Part shown: positions 7,886-16,461 of the stretch, piece after piece
How positions within the stretch are numbered: the stretch's first letter is position 1
How the letters are laid out: each line of letters opens with the position of its first letter
Assembly (NCBI RefSeq): GCF_000763385.1
Contig: NZ_JQFA01000004.1
Span: 124,001-188,000 of the forward strand
From: Leptolyngbya sp. KIOST-1
GTDB taxonomy: Bacteria > Cyanobacteriota > Cyanobacteriia > Phormidesmidales > Phormidesmidaceae
Direction: 5' to 3'
Length of the DNA stretch: 64,000 nt
Notes under the pieces: model-generated
What the model was told of the DNA's origin: nothing
What the model saw: only the letters and a program-made list of their open reading frames with translations
The model's database searches: none
Position numbers and translations under genes: made by a program

Positions 7886-8404
7886 ATGTTTGACGCATTC
7901 ACTAAAGTCGTTTCCCAAGCTGACGCACGAGGCGACTTCCTCTCCACCGATCAGATTGATGCTCTGCAGCGCATGGTTGCCGACAGCAACAAGCGCATGG
8001 ACGCCGTGAACCGCATCACCAGCAACTCTTCCAAGATCGTTTCTGATGCTGCTCGCGCTCTGTTCGCTGAGCAGCCCCAGCTGATCGCTCCCGGTGGCAA
8101 TGCCTACACCAACCGTCGTATGGCTGCTTGCCTCCGCGACATGGAAATCATCCTGCGCTATGTGACCTACGCCGTCTTCTCCGGCGACGCCAGCGTTCTC
8201 AACGATCGCTGCCTGAATGGCCTGCGCGAGACCTATGTTGCTCTGGGCACCCCCGGCGCTTCTGTGGCTGCTGGCGTTGAGAAAATGAAGGCCTCTGCCA
8301 TCGGTATCGTGAACGACACCAGCAACATCACCCAAGGTGATTGCAGCTCCCTCGTTTCCGAGATCGGCAGCTACTTCGACCTGGCTGCGGCTGCGGTTGC
8401 TTAG
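7886..8404 (+). CDS. cpcB: C-phycocyanin beta subunit
   Basis: This 172-residue subunit of the rod antenna pigment pairs with CpcA to form (alpha-beta) monomers that assemble into hexamers on the thylakoid surface. Both bilin cysteines are present: C82 in [22 protein letters not shown] and C153 in [20 protein letters not shown]72 in the [10 protein letters not shown] segment is the asparagine normally methylated in beta subunits. The gene opens the operon, with a clear AGGAG ribosome site and 123 bases to cpcA. Length and motifs are entirely standard. Confidence 0.98.
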   Translation: MFDAFTKVVSQADARGDFLSTDQIDALQRMVADSNKRMDAVNRITSNSSKIVSDAARALFAEQPQLIAPGGNAYTNRRMAACLRDMEIILRYVTYAVFSGDASVLNDRCLNGLRETYVALGTPGASVAAGVEKMKASAIGIVNDTSNITQGDCSSLVSEIGSYFDLAAAAVA

Positions 8405-8527
8405 GTCTAGCTAAGCCTTAGCCGGTTTGCGCCGCCTGATTTGCTCAATATTTGAGTTTAGTCACGCTGCGCTGGCCTCTCATTCGTTTATTCGCTGTGA
8501 AGACCATAGAAGGAGAACCTTAAGACT

Positions 8528-9016
8528 ATGAAAACCCCTTTGACCGAAGCCGTAGCTGCTGCTGATTCCCAGGGCCGTTTCCTGAGCAGCACCGAAATGC
8601 AAACCGCCTTTGGCCGTTTCCGCCAGGCTCAGTCTGGTCTGGAAGCTGCTAAAGCTCTGACCAGCAAGTCTGACTCCCTGGTGAGCGGCGCTGCTCAAGC
8701 CGTGTACAACAAGTTCCCCTACACCACCCAAATGCAGGGCGCTAACTACGCAGCTGACGAGCGCGGCAAAGCTAAGTGCTCTCGCGACATCGGCTACTAC
8801 CTCCGCATGGTCACCTACTGCCTGATCGCTGGCGGTACCGGCCCCATGGATGAGTACCTGGTGGCTGGCCTGGACGAAATCAACAGCACCTTCGAACTGT
8901 CTCCCAGCTGGTACGTGGAAGCTCTGAAGTACATCAAAGCTAACCACGGTCTGTCTGGCGACGGTGCCGTTGAAGCCAACTCCTACATCGACTACGCCAT
9001 CAACGCTCTAAGCTAG
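8528..9016 (+). CDS. cpcA: C-phycocyanin alpha subunit
   Basis: This 162-residue alpha subunit has its single bilin-binding cysteine C84 in [20 protein letters not shown]. CpcE/CpcF, encoded downstream, load phycocyanobilin on this cysteine. The start is fixed by GAAGGAGAA about 10 bases before the ATG at 8528 and by the family N terminus [21 protein letters not shown] strong hairpin follows in the spacer before the first linker gene and probably limits read-through into the less abundant linkers. Confidence 0.98.
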   Translation: MKTPLTEAVAAADSQGRFLSSTEMQTAFGRFRQAQSGLEAAKALTSKSDSLVSGAAQAVYNKFPYTTQMQGANYAADERGKAKCSRDIGYYLRMVTYCLIAGGTGPMDEYLVAGLDEINSTFELSPSWYVEALKYIKANHGLSGDGAVEANSYIDYAINALS

Positions 9017-9026
9017 GTTGGCCATT

Positions 9027-9085
9027 TGCCCGGAGGGGCAGACAGTTGTTAGCGACTTGTTAGCGATTGTTTGTTGCTCCGGGCA
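9027..9085 (+). promoter_or_regulatory. Hairpin between cpcA and the first linker gene
   Basis: TGCCCGGAG (9027-9035) is an exact reverse complement of CTCCGGGCA (9077-9085), with a 41-base loop. There is no T run directly after it, so it is more likely an mRNA-stabilising or partial-attenuation element for the abundant cpcBA message than a full terminator. Confidence 0.65.
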
Positions 9086-9116
9086 TTGTTGTATCTATAC
9101 GCCCAAGGAGGCAACC

Positions 9117-9929
9117 ATGGCAGTAACCACTGCAGCGGGACGCCTTGGCGTTTCGCCCTACAGCGAGTCAATGCGAGTTGAGCTGCGGCCCAACTGGACC
9201 GAAGGTGATGTAGAAGCGGTCATCCGTGCCGCCTATCGTCAGGTATTCGGCAACCAGTACATCATGGCCAGTGAGCGCAACACCAGCGCCGAGTCGCTGC
9301 TCCGGCAAGGAGACATTTCAGTTCGCGATTTTGTCCGGGCCTTGGCCCTGTCTGACCTGTATCGGGACAAGTTTTTCCTGAGCGGTCCACAAAATCGGTT
9401 TATTGAGCTGAACTATAAGCACCTGCTGGGTCGGGCGCCCTACAGCCAGGACGAAATCGCATTTCATACCGATCTTTATAATACCCACGGCTACGCAGCG
9501 GAAATCAACTCCTACCTCGATTCCGCCGAGTACCGCGACAGCTTTGGGGACAGCGTTGTGCCCTACTATCGCGGCCACCTGACCCAGCGCAGCCAAAAAA
9601 CCGTCGGGTTTACCCGCTTCTTCCAGCTCTATCGAGGCTATGGTACCAGCGATCGCGCCCAGGGGGTTCGGTCTCAGCTCGTATCCGAAGTTGCCCGCAA
9701 CTCCGCCTCGCCAGTAGGAAGTGGTGCTACCGGAGCCGCCATCGTAGGCGGATCTGGCGGCAACCGAGAGCGACTCTACCGGGTTCGGGTCACCCAGGCC
9801 GCTGTGGCCGGGAGCCCCCAGGTGCGCCGCACCTGCACTGAGTTTTTGGTGCCCTACGAGCAGCTCTCGCGCAAACTTCAACAAGTTAACCGCGCCGGCG
9901 GTCGGGTAACCAAGGTCGACCCGGCCTAG
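9117..9929 (+). CDS. cpcC: Phycocyanin rod linker polypeptide (first copy)
   Basis: This 270-residue linker joins phycocyanin hexamers within rods. Residues about 18-150 form the PBS linker domain ([76 protein letters not shown]). The C terminus carries a CpcD-like domain (RLYRVRVTQ to [10 protein letters not shown]). I start at the ATG at 9117, with AAGGAGG just before it; the frame is open further upstream only because it reads through the hairpin spacer. By comparison with Synechocystis gene order this may be the distal (CpcC2-like) linker, but I cannot settle the number. Confidence 0.93.
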   Translation: MAVTTAAGRLGVSPYSESMRVELRPNWTEGDVEAVIRAAYRQVFGNQYIMASERNTSAESLLRQGDISVRDFVRALALSDLYRDKFFLSGPQNRFIELNYKHLLGRAPYSQDEIAFHTDLYNTHGYAAEINSYLDSAEYRDSFGDSVVPYYRGHLTQRSQKTVGFTRFFQLYRGYGTSDRAQGVRSQLVSEVARNSASPVGSGATGAAIVGGSGGNRERLYRVRVTQAAVAGSPQVRRTCTEFLVPYEQLSRKLQQVNRAGGRVTKVDPA

Positions 9930-10014
9930 GACAGCGGCTTTGACGCCGTATCTGGCGGAGTACTGGGTTCCACGGTTGTGGAGCTTTTGGGGCTGGCGCT
10001 CTGGGGCAGGGTTG

Positions 10015-10036
10015 GCGCAGGCCATTAGGTCTGCGC
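10015..10036 (+). promoter_or_regulatory. Hairpin between the two rod-linker genes
   Basis: GCGCAGGCC (10015-10023) pairs with GGTCTGCGC (10028-10036; one G-U pair) over the 4-base loop ATTA. It lies in the 226-base spacer between the linker genes. No T run follows directly; GTTTTTATTCTGC occurs 40 bases later. It is the second of three intra-operon hairpins. Confidence 0.6.
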
Positions 10037-10155
10037 AATCTCTGAATCAAGGCTGGGTCTGGGGTGCTGCGCCAGTTTTTATTCTGCTGTTTTGATTTCG
10101 CTGTGTTGAATTCGGAGTGGGTTTGGCCCACTGTGCTGATAAGGAGGATAATCCT

Positions 10156-11031
10156 GTGCCTATTACAACGGCAGCATCCCGGCTGGGAACGGCTGCATTT
10201 AGTGAAACCTCGCCCGTGGAGCTACGCGCCAACTGGTCTCCCGAAGACGCCGAAGTGGTGATTCGGGCCGTGTACCGCCAGCTTCTGGGTAACGACTACC
10301 TGATGAAATCTGAGCGCCTGGTCGGTGCCGAGTCGCTGCTGAAGAATGGCTATATCAGCGTTCGCGACTTTGTGCGGGCTGTGGCCAAGTCGGAGCTGTA
10401 TAAAGAAAAATTCTTCTACCCCAACTTCCAAACCCGGGTGATTGAGCTGCACACCAAGCACCTGCTGGGCCGCGCCGTCTACGACGAGGCCGAGGTGGTC
10501 GAGCACCTCGATCGCTACGAAACCGAGGGCTACGACGCTGACGTAGACTCCTTCATCGACAGCGAAGAGTACCAGGCCAACTTTGGCGACAACGTGGTGC
10601 CCTACTACCGCAGTTTCGTCTATCAGCCGGGCCAGCGCTCCGTGGGCTTCACCCGCATTTTCCAGGTGTACCGGGGCTATGCCACCAGCGATCGCGCCCA
10701 GTCAGGCGGCAAGAAGTCTCGCCTGGCGGGCGAGCTGGGCCGCAACACCTCTTCGTCGGTGATTCCCCCCACCAGCGCGGCGGCGGGCTGGTCGGCCCAG
10801 GCCAACAAGCTGGCTACCCCCAGCCAGGCCCTGGGTGGGTCCACCCCCTACGGAGCCAGCGCCGGTAAGGTGTACCGGGTAGAAGTGGTGGGGGCCAACC
10901 TGCCTCGCTACCCCAAGGTGCGGCGGATCAATACCGCCTACCTGGTGCCCTACGAACAGCTGTCGGCCAAGCTGCAGCAGATCCACAAGCAGGGCGGCCG
11001 CGTCACCAGCGTTACCGCCGCCAGCCTCTAG
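10156..11031 (+). CDS. cpcC: Phycocyanin rod linker polypeptide (second copy)
   Basis: This 291-residue paralogue of the preceding linker has the same architecture: PBS linker domain ([69 protein letters not shown]), a longer Ser/Ala/Gly-rich hinge, and a C-terminal CpcD-like domain ([36 protein letters not shown]). The start is the GTG at 10156 ([11 protein letters not shown]), set by AAGGAGGA 8 bases upstream; earlier in-frame codons do not match the family. Two consecutive cpcC genes suggest rods of three hexamers. A strong terminator follows directly. Confidence 0.93.
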   Translation: MPITTAASRLGTAAFSETSPVELRANWSPEDAEVVIRAVYRQLLGNDYLMKSERLVGAESLLKNGYISVRDFVRAVAKSELYKEKFFYPNFQTRVIELHTKHLLGRAVYDEAEVVEHLDRYETEGYDADVDSFIDSEEYQANFGDNVVPYYRSFVYQPGQRSVGFTRIFQVYRGYATSDRAQSGGKKSRLAGELGRNTSSSVIPPTSAAAGWSAQANKLATPSQALGGSTPYGASAGKVYRVEVVGANLPRYPKVRRINTAYLVPYEQLSAKLQQIHKQGGRVTSVTAASL

Positions 11032-11040
11032 GTTTATCAG

Positions 11041-11078
11041 CCGTTGGGCAAATCTCTAGGTTTGCCCAACGGTTTTTT
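11041..11078 (+). terminator. Strong Rho-independent terminator inside the cpc operon
   Basis: CCGTTGGGCAAA (11041-11052) is a perfect 12-bp match to TTTGCCCAACGG (11061-11072), with an 8-base loop, followed at once by TTTTTT (11073-11078). It lies 10 bases after the second linker gene and 43 bases before cpcD. It should end most transcripts, leaving cpcD and the lyase genes to read-through or to their own promoter. Confidence 0.92.
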
Positions 11079-11120
11079 ATCGCCGTATTCGAGATCTCGC
11101 AACGACCAGGAGAGTTTCCT

Positions 11121-11357
11121 ATGCTCGCTCAAAATGCCTTTGGCAGTCAGACCACTTCCCCCTCGGGCAACCGGGTTTTTCTCTACGAAGTTGAAGGGCT
11201 GCGCCAAAACGACGCCACCGATCAAAACAACTACCCCATTCGCAAGAGCGGCAGCACCTTTATCAAGGTGCCCTACAGCCGTATGAACGAAGAAATGCAG
11301 CGGATTACCCGCATGGGCGGCAAAATTGTCAGCATTCAGCCTCTGGCGTCTGACTAG
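11121..11357 (+). CDS. cpcD: Rod-capping linker CpcD
   Basis: This 78-residue small linker caps the core-distal end of phycocyanin rods. The sequence shows the complete CpcD domain: RVFLYEVEGLRQND, FIKVPYSRMNEEMQRITRMGGKIVSI. The same fold ends both upstream rod linkers. CAGGAGAG precedes the ATG at 11121. It is the first gene after the intra-operon terminator. Confidence 0.95.
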   Translation: MLAQNAFGSQTTSPSGNRVFLYEVEGLRQNDATDQNNYPIRKSGSTFIKVPYSRMNEEMQRITRMGGKIVSIQPLASD

Positions 11358-11389
11358 ACGACCTGCGTTTCGCTGGAGACCCGATCATT

Positions 11390-12223
11390 ATGGAGCAGGA
11401 GTCGCAACCGCCAATTCAGGCCGGTGGTGAGCCGCTGACGGTTGAGCAGGCCCTTGCGAACCTGCGCCAGACGGTGGATACGGGACTGCGCTACTATGCC
11501 GCCTGGTGGCTAGGGCGCTTTCGTGTGTCGGAACCTGCAGCGGTTGAGGCGCTGGTGGCGGCGCTGGAGGATGAGGCCGATCGCGCCCCCGACGGGGGGT
11601 ACCCGCTGCGGCGCAACGCGGCTCGGGCCCTGGGCAAGCTGGGCGATCGCCGCGTCGTACCTGCCTTAATTCAGTGCTTGGACTGCGACGACTACTACGT
11701 GCGCGAATCGGCCGCCCAGGCCCTGGAGGCGCTGGGGGATCCGCAGCCGATTTCAGCGCTGCGGGCCCTGCTGGCGGGGGGAGTGGTCGCCGCCGTAGGC
11801 GTCCCCGGCAAGCCCCACCTGGTTCAGCCCTATAACGCCGTACTCGAAGCCCTGGGCAGCCTCGGCGCGACTGAGGCGATTCCAGAGATCACGCCGTTTC
11901 TGGAGCATGAGGTAGCCCAGGTGCAAAATGCGGCCGCCCGGGCGCTCTACCAGCTGACCGGCGATACCACTTACTGCGATCGCCTGATGGAGCGCCTGCA
12001 GGAGCCCAACCTCCAGCTCAGGCGATCGGCAATGATGGATTTGGGCGCGATCGGGTATTTGCCAGCGGCGGGGGCGATCGCCGCTACCCTGGCCGAAAAC
12101 AGCCTCAAGCTGATTGCCCTGCAGGGGGTTTTGGAGTCACACCTGCGCCAGTCGGGCTTTCCCCACGGTGGCCTAACCGACGAGGCCCGTCAGGTGCTGG
12201 TGCTGATGGACGATCTGCTCTAG
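11390..12223 (+). CDS. cpcE: Phycocyanobilin:alpha-phycocyanin lyase subunit CpcE
   Basis: This 277-residue HEAT/EZ-repeat protein, with CpcF, attaches phycocyanobilin to Cys-84 of CpcA. Typical features are TVDTGLRYYAAWWLGRFRV near residue 30, repeats such as YPLRRNAARALGKLGDRRVVPALI and YYVRESAAQALEALGDPQPI, and PGKPHLVQPYNAVLEALGSLGA. It starts 32 bases after cpcD. The lyase partner gene is separated from it by an inserted OGFr-domain gene. Confidence 0.95.
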   Translation: MEQESQPPIQAGGEPLTVEQALANLRQTVDTGLRYYAAWWLGRFRVSEPAAVEALVAALEDEADRAPDGGYPLRRNAARALGKLGDRRVVPALIQCLDCDDYYVRESAAQALEALGDPQPISALRALLAGGVVAAVGVPGKPHLVQPYNAVLEALGSLGATEAIPEITPFLEHEVAQVQNAAARALYQLTGDTTYCDRLMERLQEPNLQLRRSAMMDLGAIGYLPAAGAIAATLAENSLKLIALQGVLESHLRQSGFPHGGLTDEARQVLVLMDDLL

Positions 12224-12328
12224 CCTGGAGCGGGGGCATCCTTCCGTACATCCTCACGGTTCATGCCCCAGGGGGCGCGATCGGATCGTACCCTGGAGAC
12301 AGTTGTTGAGTTTGGAGGGTGGCCACCG

Positions 12329-12874
12329 GTGAGTCAGGCAAACCACTTCACCCACAAAATTGTGCCGTTCTATCTGGGTCAACAGCCCGACGCCCAGGGC
12401 CGCACGATCCAGACTATGTGGAACTGGGGGTTTGAGACCCTGGAGACGGTCCACGACTACATTCAGTGGCTGTTTCCCCTGGGCGAAAGAAGTGCCTTCA
12501 ACCTCCATGCGCCCCTGGTCGATGCCGACGTTATTCGGGCCTTTCAGCACGATCCGACCCTGCGCCAGAACCTGTTGCGATCGCTGGATGTCATGCTGCG
12601 GTTCTACGGGCTCCAGCGACAGGAGCAGGGCTCTACCGGAGCCATCGTCACGCGCGCAGAGCATTACCCCCAGCGGCAGTTCACCTGGCTGGGCCGATTT
12701 AACCACAACTACCTGCGCATCACTCGGATGCTTAAATGCCTGACAATGTTTGGGCTGGTCGCCGAAGCCCGGGCGTTTTACCAGTGTTTGCAGGACATTT
12801 ATCGGGAGAGCGGCGATCGCATTGGGGCTGAAACCTTTCAATACTGGACCAATGCCGTCAGACCGCCGGACTAG
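12329..12874 (+). CDS. OGFr-domain protein encoded between cpcE and cpcF
   Basis: This is a protein of about 181 residues with the opioid growth factor receptor conserved region, named after an animal protein but also present in bacteria, where its function is unknown. The signature is clear: HKIVPFYLGQQPDAQGRTIQTMWNWGFETLETVHDYIQWLFPL, then SAFNLHAPLVDADVI, SLDVMLRFYGLQ and FNHNYLRITRMLKCL. I start at the GTG at 12329 because GGAGG sits 10 bases upstream; an ATG at 12263 would add 22 residues with no family match and no ribosome site. It is co-directional, 25 bases from cpcF, and no membrane segment or signal peptide is visible. A role in chromophore attachment or antenna assembly is inference from position only. 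Confidence 0.82.
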   Translation: MSQANHFTHKIVPFYLGQQPDAQGRTIQTMWNWGFETLETVHDYIQWLFPLGERSAFNLHAPLVDADVIRAFQHDPTLRQNLLRSLDVMLRFYGLQRQEQGSTGAIVTRAEHYPQRQFTWLGRFNHNYLRITRMLKCLTMFGLVAEARAFYQCLQDIYRESGDRIGAETFQYWTNAVRPPD

Positions 12875-12899
12875 GCAGGCGTAAGGGGAGCACAGAAAC

Positions 12900-13532
12900 G
12901 TGGGCGCAACAGTAGCGGAGCTCATTCAGGCGGTTGAAGCCGCCGATTCAAAAGGGGCCATGGCCCTAGCGGTTCATCAGTTAGCCGCCACCCAGGATGC
13001 CGCCGCCATTCCCACCCTGATTACCGTGCTGGGCTACAACAACCCCGGCGCAGCGGTAGCGGCGGTGGAAGGCCTGGCCTCCCTGGGCAGCGTCGCGGTG
13101 CCCGCCCTGCTGGAGCAGATCGACGGCTACAATTACGGCGCTCGGGCCTGGGCCATTCGCGCCCTGGCGCTGATTGGCGACCCCCGTGCCCTGCCCGTGC
13201 TGCTCGAAACCGCAAAGGGGGACTTTGCCCTCAGCGTGCGCCGGGCCGCCGCCCGGGGGCTCGGTACGATCGACTGGACGCGGTTGACTCCCGACCAGGC
13301 TGCCGCGTCCCAGGCCGAGGTGCTGGAGGTTCTGACCCAGGCCACAACCGATCCAGAATGGGTGGTGCGCTACGCCGCGATCGCCGCGCTGCAAACCCTG
13401 GCCAAAGGCCTGGTCAAGGCCGATCCAACACCGATCTTAAACGCCCTACAGCAGGTGTTTCAGCAGGACGAAACCCCTGCAGTGCAGGCCCGAGCTCGGC
13501 TGGCTCTAGACACTCTGGCAGCCCCTCGTTAA
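12900..13532 (+). CDS. cpcF: Phycocyanobilin:alpha-phycocyanin lyase subunit CpcF
   Basis: This 210-residue HEAT-repeat protein is the partner of CpcE in loading bilin on CpcA. Family residues include VAELIQAVEAADSKGAM at the start, AAAIPTLITVLGYNNPGAAVAAVEGLASLG, and the hallmark DGYNYGARAWAIRALALIGDPRALPVLL. The start is a GTG at 12900, with AGGGGAG about 9 bases before it. It is the last gene of the cpc operon; a dispersed repeat follows. Confidence 0.94.
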   Translation: MGATVAELIQAVEAADSKGAMALAVHQLAATQDAAAIPTLITVLGYNNPGAAVAAVEGLASLGSVAVPALLEQIDGYNYGARAWAIRALALIGDPRALPVLLETAKGDFALSVRRAAARGLGTIDWTRLTPDQAAASQAEVLEVLTQATTDPEWVVRYAAIAALQTLAKGLVKADPTPILNALQQVFQQDETPAVQARARLALDTLAAPR

Positions 13533-13627
13533 AGCCTTGGTTTCGCTGGCGAGAAATGCAGCACAATGCCTCAATTTCGAGGTATGGTCTCTATGGTTAG
13601 TCGCAGATCTAAGTGGATGCGCTTAAA

Positions 13628-13752
13628 TATAGCGATGGCCATTGTGCTCAGGACGTTGAACCGTACCACGGTTGCCAACTGAGGTAGCACAACGGCGTAC
13701 AGCCATCGCTTGAAGCGTATCAGTCATGTCCCAACTGTTCGGACGATGGCTA
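13628..13752. repeat. Dispersed double-hairpin repeat, family A copy 1
   Basis: About 125 bases, related to copies at 22118-22246 and 58235-58360. The shared skeleton is TATAGCGATGGCCAT, a central segment ending (G/A)GCGTA(T/C)AGCCAT, then (A/G)GTCATGTCC and a terminal GATGGCTA. This copy is the most diverged. It lies between cpcF and the glycosyltransferase gene, in a 343-base gap (13533-13875) that shows nothing else. Confidence 0.8.
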
Positions 13753-13875
13753 CGTCTAGGCGTTCAGCCTGAGAGACTGACCTCAAACCCTGGGTTGCGG
13801 GGGTCTACGGCTCTCGCGGGGCTAACGGCTTGGGTTGGGCGCTTGACTTGTGGATGCAGGTGCGAGGAGGTCGTT

Positions 13876-14616
13876 ATGGTGTTAGCGGGGCGCTCAAATA
13901 GCCCAGAAGTTTTAAAGGTGATGGGGTTGCCCGTCCACTGGCGGGCCGACTACGCCGGCTGGCTAGTCGAACAGTACCGCCAGGGGCACGGTGCCCACGT
14001 GGTCACCCTCAACGCCGAAATGGCGATGCAGGCCGACCAGAACCCGGCCCTGCGCCAGGTCATTCTCAATGCCGAACTGGTCATCCCCGACGGAGCCGGG
14101 GTGGTGCTGTACTTCCGCACCCAGGGGCAGCGGATTGAGCGATCGCCCGGCATTGAGCTGGCGGCGTCGGTGCTCAAGCGTCTGTCCCCCCAGGAAACCG
14201 TCTTTATGTACGGTGGCGTGCCAGGGGTGGCCGATCGCGCCGGGATTTACTGGCAGCGGCAGTTGGCTGGCTTGAAGGTCGTCGGTACCCAGCACGGCTA
14301 CCTGGGGCCTGAGGAGCAGCCCGAATTTTTGCAGCGCCTGGAGCAGCTTCAGCCCAGCGTCATTCTGGTGGGCATGGGAGTTCCCCGGCAGGAGCTGTGG
14401 ATTCGCGACCATCGCCACCTCTGCCCCCACAGCATTTGGATTGGGGTCGGCGGTAGCTTTGACATTTGGGCCGGGGTCAAGTCCCGCGCGCCCCAGTGGA
14501 TGTGCGACAACCACCTGGAGTGGCTCTACCGTCTCTACAAAGAGCCCTGGCGCTGGCGACGGATGCTGGCGCTGCCGCACTTTGCCCTGCGATCGCTCAC
14601 CTATTCCGCCCGCTGA
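13876..14616 (+). CDS. WecG/TagA/CpsF-family glycosyltransferase
   Basis: This 246-residue GT26 enzyme is of the kind that adds N-acetylmannosamine(uronic acid) or a related sugar to an undecaprenyl- or lipid-linked acceptor at the inner membrane. Visible are VTLNAEMAMQADQNP, the catalytic region VIPDGAGVVLYFR, FMYGGVPGVADRA, VGMGVPRQELWI and GVGGSFDIWAG. The C-terminal basic tail (YRLYKEPWRWRRMLALPHF) resembles the membrane-contact appendage of TagA enzymes. I start at the ATG at 13876 with AGGAGG 6 bases upstream; more upstream codons lie in the dispersed repeat. It may feed the surface polysaccharide pathway encoded later in the window. Confidence 0.88.
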   Translation: MVLAGRSNSPEVLKVMGLPVHWRADYAGWLVEQYRQGHGAHVVTLNAEMAMQADQNPALRQVILNAELVIPDGAGVVLYFRTQGQRIERSPGIELAASVLKRLSPQETVFMYGGVPGVADRAGIYWQRQLAGLKVVGTQHGYLGPEEQPEFLQRLEQLQPSVILVGMGVPRQELWIRDHRHLCPHSIWIGVGGSFDIWAGVKSRAPQWMCDNHLEWLYRLYKEPWRWRRMLALPHFALRSLTYSAR

Positions 14617-14838
14617 GGGTCTGGACAGAGCTACTGCTAATACTCAATCCGGCTTATCTACCCCCGATTCTCCGCGGTGCATCGCGGCTAACCAAAGCGA
14701 TCGGCACGTTGCCAGATGGGAGTTTAGCTTGGAATGCACCCTACGGTTCTGCCTTTGGGGAATCAAAGTTGTGTGGTTCGGATTCGGTATACGCCCACTG
14801 TCCGGTCAGCTCTGGGCGGGTGGATTCCCCCCCAGAGC

Positions 14839-15675
14839 TCAGGGATTAGGGCCTGGGAGGCTCGAAATCAGCCCCTCAAACGCCAGCAGGGCTTGCCGAT
14901 GGCGATCGCCTGCCACCCAGGTAAAGTCGTTGTGCCCGGCGGTGTCCACCCAGAGGGACTGCTTTGGGGTCAAGGCGGCTTCGTACAGGGTCTTGCCGTG
15001 GTGAATGGGAATAACCTGGTCGGCATAGCCGTGCATGACCAGCACCGGGCTGCCCAGGCGAGGCAGACGGTCGAGGTTGGGAAACCGGTCGAAGGGCAGC
15101 AGCGGAAAGGGCACCACCACCCGAAAGACCGAAGTAAAGGCACTCTCCAAAATTAGCCCCGCGACTGGATGGTCTGTGGCCAAAGCCGTAGACGGGCCGC
15201 TACCCACCGAGCGCCCATAGGGAAGGATTTGCGCCGGGGCCTTGCCGAGTGCCCCAGTTAGATAGTTGTAGGCCGCCTCAATATCGGCGTAGGCGTTGGC
15301 GGCGCTGGGGCGACCGTCGCTGGTGCCGTAGCCCCGGTAATCGTAGGCCAACACGCTAAACCCCCAGCGGTGAAGCCGTTCCAGCACCGGGCGAATGTCC
15401 CCCAGATCCTCGGCGTTGCCGTGGCTGTAGAGCAGGGTGTAGCGGGCGGTGGGGTTGGGCAGGTACAGAGCTGAGATCCGTTCGCGATCGGTGACCGCAA
15501 TTTTCAGAATTTCTTCGGTGTCGGTGTAGCTGGCGGGCTGGGGCAGAAAGATCATGCTGTCGGCCCGCAGGTAGACGTAGAGCGCGAAAACCAGGTAGAT
15601 CAGCACCAGCGATCGCCCCAGCCGTGCCCAGCTCAGCTCCCCTATCAGCCAACGTCTCCAGATCGAACGCGCCAT
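14839..15675 (-). CDS. Membrane-anchored alpha/beta hydrolase (BEM46/ABHD13-like)
   Basis: This 278-residue serine hydrolase has one N-terminal membrane segment (about 20-37). The oxyanion region SHGNAEDLG (about 84-92) is followed by [14 protein letters not shown], the nucleophile elbow GRSVGSG (S156), HGYADQVIP with the catalytic aspartate, and AGHNDF with the histidine. The complete Ser-Asp-His set suggests an active esterase, acylhydrolase or thioesterase; substrate unknown. The ATG at 15675 is preferred over a TTG two codons upstream. It lies 22 bases after sfsA on the same strand. Confidence 0.85.
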   Translation of the reverse strand: MARSIWRRWLIGELSWARLGRSLVLIYLVFALYVYLRADSMIFLPQPASYTDTEEILKIAVTDRERISALYLPNPTARYTLLYSHGNAEDLGDIRPVLERLHRWGFSVLAYDYRGYGTSDGRPSAANAYADIEAAYNYLTGALGKAPAQILPYGRSVGSGPSTALATDHPVAGLILESAFTSVFRVVVPFPLLPFDRFPNLDRLPRLGSPVLVMHGYADQVIPIHHGKTLYEAALTPKQSLWVDTAGHNDFTWVAGDRHRQALLAFEGLISSLPGPNP

Positions 15676-15697
15676 GGTCAAATCGAGCCGCCTGCCC

Positions 15698-16429
15698 TCA
15701 GTCTAAAACCAGCGGGGCAAGGCCCGCATACCGCATCCCCTCGGGGGTGACCTCAAACCGGCAGGGCAGCACCTGCACCCCCTGGGCCACCGCCTCCCGC
15801 AGCAGCCTGCCGTAGGTGGGGTCGGCCTCGTCCCCCGGCGCAAACGCCGTGCAGTCGCCCCGGTTGATGAAGTACAGCATCACCGCCCGGGCCGCAGGCC
15901 CCAGCGCCGCCAGTTCCTTCAGGTGCTTCTGACCCCGGGTGGTCACCGTATCGGGAAACAGGGCGAGGTTGCCCCTGGCCCAGGTCGTGTTTTTTACCTC
16001 GATATAGGTCGGCACCGCGCTGGTCTCCCCCGCGATCACAAAGTCGATCCGGCTTTTGCCGTCGCCGCCGTAGCGCACCTCGGGGCGAATGGTGCTGTAC
16101 TCCCCCAGTTCCGGAATTTGGCGGGCCTCCAGCAGCGATTTCACCACTCGGTTCGGCAGAGCCGTGTTCACCCCGGCCCAGGTGGGTACCGTGTCGCGCA
16201 CCTCGGCCAGTTCCCAGGTGTAGGCCAGCTTGCGTTTGGGGTCGGTACTGTGGGACACCAGCACCCGCCCGCCGGGGTGGCAAACCCCGGTCATCGGTCC
16301 GGTATTGGGACAGTGGGCCACGATCACCTCCCCGGTCGCCAGCTCAATGTCGGCCAAAAACCGCTTGTAGCGCTTCAACAGCGTGCCCTCGATCAGCGGG
16401 GGAAAGGGGTAGAACCAGTCGGTGACCAT
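15698..16429 (-). CDS. sfsA: SfsA family DNA-binding/nuclease-like protein
   Basis: This 243-residue protein matches SfsA along its full length: LIEGTLLKRYKRFLADIEL, VAHCPNTGPMTG, RKLAYTWELAEV, NTALPNRVV, SRIDFVI, YIEVKNTTWARGNLALFPDTVTTRGQKHLKEL and VMLYFINRGDC. The family has an N-terminal OB-like and a C-terminal PD-(D/E)XK nuclease-like domain and was first noted for affecting sugar fermentation genes in E. coli; its cellular role is still loose. It forms a short minus-strand cluster with recJ and the hydrolase. Confidence 0.92.
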   Translation of the reverse strand: MVTDWFYPFPPLIEGTLLKRYKRFLADIELATGEVIVAHCPNTGPMTGVCHPGGRVLVSHSTDPKRKLAYTWELAEVRDTVPTWAGVNTALPNRVVKSLLEARQIPELGEYSTIRPEVRYGGDGKSRIDFVIAGETSAVPTYIEVKNTTWARGNLALFPDTVTTRGQKHLKELAALGPAARAVMLYFINRGDCTAFAPGDEADPTYGRLLREAVAQGVQVLPCRFEVTPEGMRYAGLAPLVLD

Positions 16430-16461
16430 GGCAGAGAATAGGGTGGGCCGTGACCACCCTA

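Noticed and set aside
9018..9116. Upstream extension of the first rod linker (33 extra codons)
   Set aside because: It reads through the hairpin spacer. The ATG at 9117 has AAGGAGG directly before it and matches the family N terminus.
13726..13875. Upstream extension of the TagA/WecG-like glycosyltransferase
   Set aside because: The first codons lie in a dispersed repeat, and AGGAGG before the ATG at 13876 fixes the start.
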